Of a DNA stretch of 64,000 bases, positions 43,391-53,769 are shown piece after piece (position 1 is the first letter of the stretch; the number at the start of each line of letters is the position of its first letter). The notes under the pieces are model-generated. The model was given only the letters and a program-made list of their open reading frames with translations, did no database searches and was not told the origin of the DNA. The position numbers were made by a program, and so were the translations under genes. Where the stretch lies: NCBI GenBank assembly GCA_031761405.1, contig JASEVX010000005.1, positions 3,624,050 to 3,688,049 on the forward strand. Reading direction: 5' to 3'. This stretch comes from Serripes groenlandicus. Lineage: Eukaryota; Mollusca; Bivalvia; Cardiida; Cardiidae.

Positions 43391-44199
43391 AGTAAACACA
43401 AACGAGACCAATATCAATTACCACCAATAATACAAGTTTTCTCGGATATGAGGCTCTAAACGATTCAATGTGAGACAATGTAAAATCTAAACTGTAATTC
43501 AAAGAGCTGTCAATCAAAACAGAGTTCCCTGGGATACTATAGAATGTTATCGTTTGTAGAAAGCATTTACATCTTCCATATAATACTCATCTACAATAAG
43601 TGATATTTGAAAATAGTCTGATTTAGTGTGAAGACCAACAGACGCGACCAGAAACATAGCTTTGAATATAAGTCGAGTATGCGAATCATTTATAACATAC
43701 AGACGGACATTAATGAGGCAATGCATAGGCACATTGTCATCATAGTCTTCACTGTTCGCAGATGTTACAATACCCAATTCCCAATTCCCAGACGCCACTC
43801 ATGTATTGTACTATGTCTCGATCCGGGAGGTTGTATTCGATTCGAGTCCATTTTTCGAGGAGAAATATCATTTTCTTCGGTTGATTGAACATGAATTAGA
43901 GGGAAATTTATTTCCCTTGGCTAGATGTAATGTCTGAGAGTTGGCGATTTGGTTGCTCGTGTTCCACGTGCAAGTAAGTAGGTTTAAGTCATTCAGCTCT
44001 GGATAACGGATAGGTACAGTCGATTATTTCATTTACTTCTCTGACGTGGACGAGGGAAACGACATTCAAGGTCAGCTCAGCACCATTCTTATGGAGCTGT
44101 CGACTTTAAAAAGGGAGGTACAAGGCACTTACATATAGTTGCCTCTGAAGTGAAGAAGTTAACAACAGAACAAGACGTTACCTGGAGGTTCAAAGGTAA

Positions 44200-44740
44200 C
44201 AAATCACAGTATGACAGTAAAATTTCTGATATTTTGAAGCAAGCGTTGTGGGCCATTGAATACAACAAGCTAGGGTATTCTTCCAAGCAACTCAAAGAAG
44301 CATAGAGAAGCTGCATACAAGGAAACAGCTTGTTCGCATCTCTGACTCGTCTTCTGGTTGTTGGGAAACCGTTAGGCAAAATGAGTCGAACCCCATTACG
44401 ATTGATAGCGAGGACGAGTCCAAGATTTATAAGGCGGAGAGACAAGCTCTTAAGAAAAGGAAGTCGTCTCGCAGTAAACGTAGTACTCGCACTTCAACGT
44501 CATCTACTTCTCCTTTTCCTCATGTTTGGGATCAGACAACACCTCAACCAGGGAATTCCCAGCCTTTCAACCGGTGGAGACTTTTTCGTGGCCGAAATAA
44601 CGCCTACAGCAACAGTAACGTCGGCAACTATGGTGCAGTCCCAGGTCCTTGCTTTGCCTGTGGAGAGTTCCACCATTTCCGTTGAGACTGCCTTTACCTC
44701 AGAGCCTCAGCCGATCAAGGAGAACAATCCAGGGTTACTG
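44200..44740 (+). pseudogene. Gag-like region of DIRS-like element, copy 1
   Basis: Scattered frames match the better preserved copy at 58130-57571: a KQALWAIE segment (44238-44262), a Ser/Arg/Lys-rich basic stretch (44450-44510) and a Cys-rich end where the zinc knuckle has lost its final residues (GTCCTTGCTTTGCCTGTGGA region, 44644-44690). Confidence 0.55.
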
Positions 44741-45059
44741 TAAACAAGTAGAGAACTTGTCAAAGATGAGTATTTTGATTATACGACAATTACTCACGAC
44801 TTTTATAAATATCAGCAGGGTTAAAAAAGTATTATTGTAAAGCATAGGCTTAGAAAGAGAATTGATTTATAGAAACGGTTATAAGCTTCCACTTTTAACG
44901 CTGCCGACAAGAGTTATGTGTAAAAATAATAATCTGCCCTTTTACATGGAGATTTCGTTTCAGAAGCTATTCAAGATTGATTAGATAGGTATTTGATAGA
45001 ACTGTCGAAGGATCAACCCTATGTTGTGAATCCTTTGACAGTACCGGTTCAGAGTACCG

Positions 45060-45535
45060 GTAAAAAAATGTTTGATTTTAGATCTTCGCGTGATCAATAA
45101 ACATCTGTGGAAACAATCGGTTAAATTTGGGGATGTCAAAGTTGCACTGTTTTATCTGCAAAAGGGGTTCTACCAAATCAAATTCGATTTAACAAGTGCA
45201 TATCATTTTGTAGACATTTGTGGTGCTCACACTGAATTTCTCGGATTTTCTTGGAGAAGTCAAAATGGTAATATAAGTTTCTATAAGTTCCTAGTTCTGT
45301 CATTTGGTATCTCTAGTGCATGTACACCTTTTTACAAAACTTACTCGATCGCTTATCAATAAATGGCGGGGAGAGATTAAGCTTATCACCATATTTATTG
45401 ATGATGGTTATGGTTGTGCTAGCAATTTTGAAATTGCAGAAAAGTTAGGTCACGATATTAAGACAGATATTCTTAAGTCGGTTTTGTCCCGAATAATTCA
45501 AAATGTATTTGGATCCCAGTCCAAATTCTAGAGTT
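45060..45535 (+). pseudogene. DIRS-like reverse transcriptase, copy 1
   Basis: One frame (45072-45362) encodes ILDLRVINKHLWKQSVKF, then IKFDLTSAYHFVDI (catalytic motif A Asp), FLGFSW (a hallmark of DIRS/Ngaro reverse transcriptases) and VLSFGISSAC (motif B). After a frameshift, ITIFIDDGYG is motif C with the two catalytic Asp. Both metal-binding motifs are therefore still present, but in different frames. Confidence 0.8.
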
Positions 45536-45659
45536 CTTGGGGATTATGCTAGATTCTCTAAATGGGAAGATTTATATTTCTACCAGAAGAATTGAGAAAC
45601 TCTTGGTACTATAGATTTCATCATGTAAAGTTATAATAAGCACAAAAGAATTCATGTCA

Positions 45660-45885
45660 AAACTGTAGCCAGTTGTGTTGGTCAACTGACTTCAATGAGC
45701 ATTGTTATCGGGCATATTTCTCAGATCATAACACATCTCTAAGTACGGATGTACTCACGGCTTACCAGTGGGATCAGTACATTTCTTTATCGAATGATAG
45801 TATAGAACAGCTTCGTTTCTGGAAATCAAATTTCCTATTTGTGTGGCATCCGGCTTTGTTTGGAGTTAAGGCGCATTCGAATTGA
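45660..45885 (+). pseudogene. RNase H-like region of DIRS-like element, copy 1
   Basis: The frame ends AYQWDQYISLSNDSIEQLRF, then WKSNF, resembling the part after the reverse transcriptase where DIRS elements have 'W-x-x-x-I-x-L-S ... E-L-x-F-W'. The same stretch lies at 56440-56600 and at the window end in - orientation. Confidence 0.55.
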
Positions 45886-46002
45886 CAACTGGATAATGAG
45901 TATAAAACGAATCAAGCAGTACATAAAATGTTACAAATACGAATCATCAAATACAGTGCAATCAATTATTAATGGTTGGGTATTCAAGCATAACATTTAA
46001 AT

Positions 46003-46215
46003 ATTGATTGGTTTCGGGTTTAATGCTGTTTCCATCCGTATTCAAGTAATGTCACGGCGACAAGATCATATAGCCATGCTTTACCTGACGTTCTCTCACC
46101 AGTACTGCACACAAATGGTTACCTTTCCTCTCAATTATGTTAGGGGAATATTTATCGCGAGTCCACTGTAATACTGGCCTAGCCGGGTGTCGAATTCGCC
46201 AGGTCAAGTGGTTTA
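46003..46215 (-). mobile_element. tRNA-derived SINE, family A, decayed
   Basis: The - strand tail AACCCGAAACCAATCAATAT, a degenerate CGCCGTGACATTACT body and a damaged B box near GCGAATTCGACACCCGGC. Confidence 0.55.
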
Positions 46216-46249
46216 TACGAGAGTTAAAGATGCGTAGGCATGCAACTTG

Positions 46250-46428
46250 ATTTTAACCCTTTCCCGCATGCACCAAATATAATTATTTAAAGCAATCGAA
46301 ATCATTGTGACACAAATGGTGATTGCTCATAACGAGCAATATTTATTTATTGACAGTGTTTTCATCGGTCAACGTCTACGGTAAGTGCGTTGAAATGCGT
46401 CTGCAAGTAGGACAAGGTTAATAATAAA
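46250..46428. mobile_element. Palindromic MITE, family 2, diverged copy
   Basis: Begins AACCCTTTCCCGCATGCA, has the core GATTGCTCATAACGAGCAAT, and ends GAAATGCGTCTGCAAGTAGG then AAGGTTAA, which is the inverse of the start. Confidence 0.6.
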
Positions 46429-46984
46429 TGTTTTTGAAATGTGTCAATCAGTGATGTCTTATGTAAAATAAGGCAAGTAAACGCTTCATTAAGCTTTATT
46501 TTTCTTCTTTTTGTATATCCAATAGGTGTTTAATTTGTTATGCACGCTTTCAAACCGGCTGATTTGTTAGAAAAGACTTCGTAGAAAATTCCGTTTAACA
46601 GCCGGTCCTTTTGATATAGATTAGTTCTCCCCACATATTCCGACGAGCGATGCGCACTACCACATTTGAAATATAAGTTTTTTTCTTTTTTATTTATTTC
46701 ATACAAGATATACACAAGTAAATGTTACAATACAAACAACAATTAAATCTTTCAAATATATGTCTTCTATTTCGAAAAAGTTATGTATTATGCATTTCAA
46801 TATTCTTGCAATGTTTTCTATGCTACAAGGAAGACATTATAAGGAGGAAATCATGATGATGATGTAGGGGGGGGGGGGTAGAAGAAGGAAAATGAAGTGT
46901 AGAATAAGAGAAAAAGTAGAGAAGAAGTATGTGAATTAATAAGGGTCGGACTGTGTTTCAATTAGTATGAAAAAATGTATTTTC

Positions 46985-48450
46985 TTTTTAAAGATATGTA
47001 AATTTTATCAACTTCCAGTTGTGAAGTGCTGATTGTTTTTTTAATAGAGCGATTTCTTGTTCTTCATTGATCTTGCTATTTAAATGATTAATGAAGGAGT
47101 TGAAAGCAGGGATGTTGTTTGTTTGTTTTGTTCTAAATATATAATGTTTCATAAGAATGATGATATAATTCACAGTAATGTCATCTACACCACCTTTTAA
47201 AGTTCCAAGACGAACTTAGGTTTATGTTCTTGATGTTAAGAAAATGATATTAATTCATTCCAAATGATCTGTTCATATCTGCATTCAAAAAAGAAATGTT
47301 CGATAGTTTCAACTTAATTTGAGCAGAAGTCACACAAACTTGATCAAATTATATTGGAAACCACTTAATGATGTATCAGTTGTTGATTTAAACGGTATAA
47401 CATAACGACTTTTCCAATCTATTTCTACATTCAAAGATTTTTCCCTTTTTCTTCATATTTTTTGTGGTATTTGAATTTTATACAAATATTTATTTCCTTT
47501 CTTTATTTCAACAATCTTGTTTATTAATTGTTCGTTTTCAAGTTTTATCGAAGTTTCCACTTTTTATTGCATTTTCCATAATGATTGGTAAATTTCCGGT
47601 TATGTTGTAATTTTTTAAATGTTTCAAAATCGTAGAAATTGTTTATTCTAAAATGGAAATAATGTTCTAAAAACTCTATGCCTTTTTCATTCCAATCCTT
47701 TTAAAAATCTTTCGCCGTTGCATTTTATTTCAAATTTTGTTCCAGATGATTTCCTTTTTTTACATTATTTTTTGGTAAACCAATTTGAATCTTTTGCCAT
47801 GATATAAGGATATCTTTCAGAAATAAGTTCTCTGTATACATTTTTTGTATATCTGCTTCAGTTAGTTTACATTCAAAGATTAAGTGATCGGCATCTTTCT
47901 GCAGGATTCTTTTGTAAAACGTTTTCAATAAACCTTTATTTTTTCATCTAAGTAACGCTTTACCCAGGAAATATATATTTGAAATAGCTATGCCACCATT
48001 TACGATGGACAGTATTACATCTATTCTTTTAATTTTGTCTGGTTTGTTATCCTACAAGTATTCAAAAATGGTTTTATTTATATCGTCTAGAATGAAATTT
48101 GGTAGATTTTCTAGAACTGAAAGAGGGTAAATAAGTTTTGGTAATGTAAAGTGTTTTTTTAAACTGTTACGTTCCCAAGTTGGGTTGATTTTCTGTGATG
48201 CCACTGTTTAAAAACATTTTTAAATTCTTGAAGTTTTGATAGCATGTTTTTAAATAATAAATTTATTGTGATGTCATTAGAAAATGTGATGCATAATGTT
48301 TTTGCTGCTTTTGATGTCCAAATAAATCTTTTACATTTATTGTTTTCTAAGTCGCTCTGTTTTAGACTCCCTACTCTCAATATAGTTGATTTTGCGGTAT
48401 TAAGTTTAAGTCCTGATATATCAAAAAATGGACAATCTCAAAAAATGTGA
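46985..48450 (-). pseudogene. L1/Tx1-like LINE ORF2, C-terminal half
   Basis: From 48450 downward, frames in changing register read STILRVGSLKQSD, KLQEFKNVFKQW (with a following LGN-V block), DNKPDKIKRID, NGGIAISNIYFLGKAL and finally CDFC ... ETIEHFFFECRYEQIIW, the CCHC region, followed by KHYIFRTKQ. This order (after reverse transcriptase; 'W-x-x-R', 'N-K-P-D-K-I-K-R', 'G-G-I', C-x-x-C...H...C) is typical of L1/Tx1 elements. Heavily frameshifted. Confidence 0.8.
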
Positions 48451-48469
48451 CAGAAGGACAGAAGGACAA

Positions 48470-48605
48470 ATTGCTGATATGGAGCAATTTCTCTTTTGGC
48501 ACAATGTTTTAAACTTTAATCAGTAATTAAATTTTCACCTACATAGATATATCACATTTTGTCCAGACGTTTTGAAAGTCGTCATCTGCATATATGTTGA
48601 ATAAA
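48470..48605. mobile_element. Palindromic MITE, family 2, partial copy
   Basis: ATTGCTGATATGGAGCAATT core followed by TCTCTTTTGGCACAATGTTTT and TTTGAAAGTCGTCATCTGCA. Left arm missing. Confidence 0.5.
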
Positions 48606-49395
48606 TAAATTATTTAATGTGAAAGCATTTGTGCAAATAGAGAAATTCCCAGAGAGCCATTGACGTGGTATGCTTTTCTTCATTATAATTTGCTTTAGAA
48701 CATAAGAGGAAAACTTGTAACGTTTAAAACTATCAAATTTAAATTGGTTGCATATTGGTGGGAAAAGGATAAAATATAATTTTGAATAAGGCACCGATTT
48801 ATCCTAATTGTGAAAGCAACCACTTATTAATAAAACAAGACTTCACTGGACATTAATCTAGTGTGTTAATAAAATGTGTGTGCAATATGCTAATTTTGGA
48901 CAGTGTGGCATTGTCGTATATAGGCAAATATATTTTAATCACAAGAGTTGATTACAACAAACAAGTAATTTCTTCATCAAGAAGCGATCGTCCACAATAA
49001 AGAGCTCGAGTATACCTGTTTAATAATATAATAATCGAACAACGCACAAAGCTATACGTTTAATAGTAGATCACTGCAGCATATCTCCTGACATTCGGAC
49101 TGCGTACCACATATAGATACCACCAGTAACTGAACATGTCATTTTTTGCAACATAAATATGACAGATGCACATTTCATTCAAGTCATGAATTATGTGAAT
49201 GCACACACGTTTTATAAGTACAGTTTATCCACAGCAAGAGGGCCATAACACTCAGGATTGCTCACCTGAGAATGTGCTCAGGTGAGCTAAAATGCGTTAC
49301 GTTTCTCCGTTTAAGTATAATGATCAGACATATATAAAAGGAGACGAAATGTAATATATGGATATACATGTACCTATGTCGATTAGTGAAATCTA

Positions 49396-49536
49396 TTACT
49401 CAATCTTCCTTAACAACATAAAAAAGACACCGAGATAAACGGTTGCTCCAGTAGCGAAATATTCCCGATCGTTGGTCATGCCGTGATCGTCAGTCCAGAC
49501 ACCGTTGTTGCGGGCATTGGCGTACGCTGCAGTGAT
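49396..49536 (-). CDS. Putative zinc metallopeptidase, last exon (downstream glutamate ligand region)
   Basis: On the - strand, acceptor AAACCAG is followed by 46 codons and TAA (49398-49396). The product begins ITAAYANARNNGVW and contains MTNDREYFATG. In many HExxH peptidases a downstream N-x-x-E-[FY]-F/W-A segment supplies the third zinc ligand; here that would be the Glu of REYF. The protein ends soon after a hydrophobic stretch (VYLGVFFMLL). Its phase (0) matches the donor of the exon at 50212-50027. No open frame longer than 60 codons marks it. Function beyond a metallopeptidase fold is not assigned. Confidence 0.6.
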   Translation of the reverse strand: MTAAYANARNNGVWTDDHGMTNDREYFATGATVYLGVFFMLLRKIE

Positions 49537-49789
49537 CTGGTTTGATTAACACGTAGTTGGTACCGAAACCAGACAATATCAATTATAATACTACTTCTAC
49601 TGTCAGATTATAAACAAAATAAGTACAGGTGAGTTTTCTTTCTTTCTTATTCTTGAAGCCGCTGAAAAGACCAAACACCGACTTACAAATCCTAAGTGTT
49701 ATTGAAAATGTTTTGTAAAGTGTTATTTTTGTTTGAATGGCGTTTTGAGCCTTATTCAAGAATGTTGACACCAGCAAGTCAGTCGTAAA

Positions 49790-49910
49790 CTCCCAAGGAG
49801 GGAAATACATTACTATAATTTTAAGTATTTGGTATGATCCGGCCGGGGCTCGAACCCTAGACATACCACACCGATGCGAACGCTCTACCACGGCACCACC
49901 GAGGGGGTAT
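49790..49910 (-). mobile_element. tRNA-derived SINE head, family B
   Basis: On the - strand from 49910: GGTGGTGCCGTGGTAGAGCG (A box) and AGGGTTCGAGCCCCGG (perfect B box), followed by the shared segment AAATACTTAAAATTATAGTA. It is related to the head at 43290-43390, so it is a SINE rather than a functional tRNA gene; the cloverleaf arms do not pair fully. Confidence 0.65.
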
Positions 49911-50026
49911 ATAGAATATGTTATTTATTCAGTACTTTGCTCTGTGCAGAATAAAGTAAGATTCGTATGTCGGTATACTCTAATTAGTTAGATGTTTACT
50001 TATTACACGAATATTGGATCACTTAC

Positions 50027-50212
50027 CCTTGAGTCTAGGAACAATCTATGGATACTATGTGCATACTCGTGTACCAGAATATTGATACATCCTTTGTAAC
50101 TATCTTGACACATCAGGTTTTTATCACTGATCACAGCCTGTTCTCCCCCGGCACCAGCAAGGGTCCAATACTGCCTCCCATCCAGTCCGCAAGTATTTAG
50201 TACATTGTAAAT
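50027..50212 (-). CDS. Putative zinc metallopeptidase, HExxH exon
   Basis: The - strand open stretch reads LDGRQYWTLAGAGG..., then CQDSYKGCINILVHEYAHSIH and LFLDSR, followed by a good donor, AGG|GTAAGT. HEYAH is the zinc-binding and catalytic HExxH, preceded by the usual hydrophobic strand (INILV). Joining to the next exon keeps phase 0. Problem: the only plausible upstream acceptor (ACATAG at about 50218) would place a TAA (50215-50213) in the reading frame, so the 5' border is unresolved. Either a different acceptor is used, the base sequence is wrong there, or the gene is broken. Confidence 0.6.
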
Positions 50213-50573
50213 TTAATCTATGTTTGGGCTCCACTGGCGTCAAGTCAAAATACATATAAGATTAATGTATACAAACGGTAAACTCAGCCAAATCCGACGA
50301 ATCTGCAGCATATTGCTTTCAAATTTCTATACAGAAGCCTTATAATAGATAGATCAATTACTTCAAAGAGTTGAAAACATTGGAACAAACGGGGTTATAT
50401 CCGTACGACGTAGAAGCATTTAAATGATGTAAAAGGTTACACAACATTTATATTTGCACTCCTATAAATCGTCTTATTTCTGAATTTTTTAAAAATATTA
50501 AAGAGCCTATTCTCGTTTATAATTATGTGACAGTGAATTAAACAACATAAACATCAATTTTGTTAGGAGATCA

Positions 50574-50723
50574 ATGGCATTGATTTCAAGCTGGCTTATA
50601 ACAATATTCCTGTCTAGCGGCCGTGTAGAATTGAGTGATCGTGTCGTAATGACAAGGGAGATGACTATTGGAACACATCGTCGTGTTCGATCAATACCAT
50701 TTTCAGGAATTAAGCGTGGCTAG
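50574..50723 (+). other. Small open frame with signal-peptide-like N-terminus (49 codons)
   Basis: Encodes MALISSWLITIFLSSGRVEL followed by a basic tail ending IKRG. Hydrophobic residues 2-14 resemble a secretion leader, but no splice, promoter or homology support exists and frames of this size arise by chance. Confidence 0.12.
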
Positions 50724-50914
50724 CGTTAATGTGTTCGTTGGAAATAGGGTTCGCGTGTTGCCTGTTGGCATGGGTTACATTTTGAGTCGAATAGTGTAGG
50801 CACTTGTGAGACTTGCGTGTTCAATGTCTTTCTTTGTTTTCATTACATACGCGCGTGTCGCTCAACCTCGTTCGACTGACTACCATTGTATCACGTGAAT
50901 CAACAAAAGGATAC

Positions 50915-51064
50915 ATCCGGAGCATTGGTAAGTTGCATATTGGTAATATTCTGGGTATACGGCAAGTGTTCCCGCCTCCGCAAACACTCCGATCTTCGTA
51001 TTGCTTGCCGCCCGGGCACAGTTAGTATCGGACATGTGGATGGTCATTTTACTTTCAATTGTCG
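50915..51064 (-). CDS. Candidate upstream exon of the metallopeptidase
   Basis: On the - strand, acceptor-like AAGGCAG at about 51070-51065 is followed by an open stretch encoding TIESKMTIHMSDTNC, then KIGVFAEAGTLAVYPEY. The pattern 'K-I-x-V ... Y-P-E-Y' a short way before an HExxH exon resembles the region upstream of the active site in secreted HExxH peptidases known to me by general pattern only. The donor (GGAT|GTATCC) is weak, so the 3' border is uncertain. No exon with a signal peptide was found further upstream. Confidence 0.35.
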
Positions 51065-52200
51065 CTGCCTTGTCAGATAAAGATAAAGTATAATGCAATA
51101 GGTACGTTGGTAATTGAGATACACATTCAAGAATCAACAATATTCGAATACCACACTTAACTGTTTATTTGAACTAATATTTTAGAGATTTCTTGTCGCA
51201 TTTCCGAAACACGAAAGTCAAACTTTGATACAGAGAGATGTAAGAAGTCTTCTGGAATCGGCAAAGGTTTCAAAAATATCTCATGTGCGGTCCGCGTTAT
51301 TTTCATTATAGTCTGTTTACCCAGAACATGCCAATATGTCTGTAAATAAAGGTTTGATGTACAGACAGAGAATGTAGAACTTATCCATATACGTATTTGT
51401 CCCCCTTCCAAACAGCATTATTTCCACTACAGTCAAGCTTGTCTTAAGCAGCCACCCAGGGGAGAGTGACTGCTTCAAACAAGTCAAATAAAGAAGAAAA
51501 TGTTTCGGTGTTTTTCTTTAATTTGCTTATCAATACAAATTTCATGCTTAACAGAGGTGACCGCACAAAAGTTTGAATATACGCACTAGTTGATGTACAG
51601 AATCCGACACCGGGGTAGTGGCATCAATCCGAATACAGTTATGGTATTGCTGGTTATAAATACCCCCGGTGTAGGCCACCCATTTTGTCTTGAAAGACGC
51701 CTTTTTGGCGACTGGAACGTGTGTCAGGTTAAGAGACCTACATAGAAAATGATAGTTTACTCTCAGGCGGTGGCATTTTGACGCATCTGCGACATGCCTC
51801 AATATAGTTACAATAACGTTAAAATCGGCGATAGACTCAAATAAATTAACCGTCTAAGTAGCGAACAGGTGAGATCCTAGTCAGACCTTTCTCGCTAGCG
51901 AAAGGTACAACAAGAGACCAAACACCGTTCATTTGCGAAAAGTAGTCAGGCTGTGAAGAGGGGCGGGCTAATCTAGATCAAATGAGCCATGCTGCAGGAA
52001 ACCCAGCATAAAAGTAACCATTCGTAGTGTGGAAGTGTGGAAAGAGAGTTGCCTGTGCAACAATGCTAAGGAAACAAAAGAAACCCCTTTACAGACGTAT
52101 CGTGAAACATTATATGACTAACTGGCGACCAGCCTCACAGAATGCGTTGTATTGATATGTGTCCAATTTGAGAGATTATATGAATGTATAGCCAAACTAT
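51065..52200. other. No confirmed gene; possible upstream part of the metallopeptidase
   Basis: The - strand frames at 51411-51157 and 51802-51548 (84 codons each) are unassigned. No signal-peptide exon for the metallopeptidase could be identified. Confidence 0.35.
51436..51482. other. Imperfect hairpin in a MITE-like context
   Basis: CTTGTCTTAAGCAGCCACCC and the near inverse GAGTGACTGCTTCAAACAAG (four mismatches in 20) flank AGGGGA. A TACAGTCAAGC start lies just before and a TTAACAGAGGTGACCGCAC segment about 70 bp after. Confidence 0.5.
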
Positions 52201-52324
52201 AAAAGAAAAGACAAATACATGTATTTAAACATTTAGACAGAATAAACAAAAATAAACAGTATTATGTTCAAATTGTTTTCAAGTTCAAGTGTTATTAAAA
52301 TGGTACCAGAAGGTCATAAACCCA

Positions 52325-53015
52325 TGTGGTAAGCAAACCATACAAACAGTGCGTCTGTTCCTAAGCTGTTGAATGTATCTGAGGCACGTGTGGTAAGCAA
52401 ATCATACAGCAGTGCGTCTGTTTCCAAGCTGTTGAATTTATCTGAGCCACGGGTAGTAAGCAAATCATACAGCAGTGCGTCTGTTTCCAAGCTGTTGAAT
52501 TTATCTGAGCCACGTGTGGTAAGCAAAGCATACAACAGTGCGTCTGTTTCCAAGCTGTTGAATTTATCTGAGCCACGTGTGATATGCAAAGCATGCAACA
52601 GTGCGTCTGTTTCCAAGCTGTTGAATTTGTCTGAGCTACGTGTGGTAAGCAAAGCATACAACAGTGCGTCTGTTTCCAAGCTGTTGAATTTATATGAGCC
52701 ACGTGTGGTAAGTAAAGCATACAACAGTGCGTCTGTTTCCAAGATGTTGAATTTATCTGAGCCACGTGTGTTAAGCAAAGCATACAACGGTGCGTCTGTT
52801 TCCAAGCTGTTGAATTTATCTAAGCCACGTGTGGTAAGCAAATCATACATCAGTGCGTCTGTTTCCAAGCTGTTGAATTTATCTGAGCCACGTGTGGAAA
52901 GCAAAGCATACAACAGTGCGTCTGTTTCTAAGCTGTTGAATTTATCTTAGCCAAGTGTGGTAAGCAAAGCATACAACAGTGCGTCTGTTTCTAAAGCTGT
53001 TGAACTTATCTGAGC
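52325..53015 (+). repeat. 63-bp tandem array with one E-box per unit, copy 2
   Basis: About 11 units. Most units keep GCCACGTGTGG exactly (a few have GGCACGTGTGG, CTACGTGTGG or CCAAGTGTGG). Frames are open on both strands (for example 52369-52950 and 52913-52314) only because the unit length is a multiple of three. Confidence 0.93.
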
Positions 53016-53171
53016 CACGTCTGGCGAATTTGGTTCTTATTGCATCCTCATTTAACGTTACATTGGCGAACAACAAGTACAGTTACAATTCTAGTGTATT
53101 GTCAGAAGATGTATTCAGACCTCTAGATAAGGGGCATTTTTCATGTTCTAAATTCCTTATTTGACATTCAA

Positions 53172-53240
53172 ACCCTATGCTGTGGGTACTCAAAAGAATC
53201 GTCTCAGTGAAACGATTCTTTTGAGTACCCACAACATAGG
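53172..53240. other. Long hairpin, copy 2
   Basis: The arms TGTGGGTACTCAAAAGAATC and the inverse GATTCTTTTGAGTACCCACA extend outward through CTATG(C/T)/ACATAG, giving about 28 paired positions with one mismatch around the loop GTCTCAGTGAAAC. Confidence 0.95.
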
Positions 53241-53769
53241 ATTTTGTTGAGTATTAAGAGAAATATTGTGGGGGAAAATACCTGTTTATTCCCTCTTATC
53301 TAGTCCACTGATGTATTTGTGTAACATTATCTGTATGAGATACTAATGAACATAGACCGCTTAGCAGCCTTATACATTTTAATATCTTCTGACAAGGGGC
53401 TGGTAACCGGACTAGTATGGGACAATTAGAAAACATAAAAAAGGTTTGAAGTTGAAATTGGGCGTTTTAGAATAAAAAGGCCTTACATTTAATTAAATTC
53501 ATATTAAAAATAAATGAATATTAAACATGTTTCCATATCTGGGCGAAACAACCGCCAAATTGACACGGCCGCCAAGCCCAAATGAGGTGAGCCTCTTGTC
53601 GGGAGAAAATGCAACTTCTAATACTATTTCAAACAAATACAAACAGGCAAAACAAATTATAATAAGTAAGCAATATCACAAATGTTGCAACATTACATAT
53701 GACAATTATGTAATATTACCAAAGGAAAATAAACCTGATTTTAGACAGTGTTAGCATGTATATATAACA

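Larger units (their letters stand above)
41938..45890 (+). mobile_element. DIRS-like (tyrosine-recombinase type) retroelement and its 5' region, copy 1
   Basis: Homologous along its length to the reverse complement of 56440-60710. Coding parts in order: Gag-like (about 43800-44720), reverse transcriptase (45060-45450), RNase H-like (45670-45880). It contains SINEs at 42256-42545 and 43280-43390. It breaks off at about 45890 before the recombinase. Frameshifts and stops make it inactive. Confidence 0.72.

Noticed and set aside
44330..44743. 137-codon + frame as a separate gene
   Set aside because: It is the out-of-frame reading of the Gag-like region; the matching shadow frame exists at 57938-57717.
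49835..49910. Functional tRNA gene on the - strand
   Set aside because: Strong A and B boxes, but incomplete cloverleaf and shared 3' sequence with 43280-43390 show a SINE family.
52314..52950. Frames of 193-199 codons encoding ~21-residue repeats
   Set aside because: Same 63-bp array artefact; frames open in three registers at once.
53527..53754. 75-codon frame recurring three times (also 37241 and 60963) as a possible conserved small protein
   Set aside because: Differences between the diverged copies mostly change amino acids; two copies are a recent duplication.
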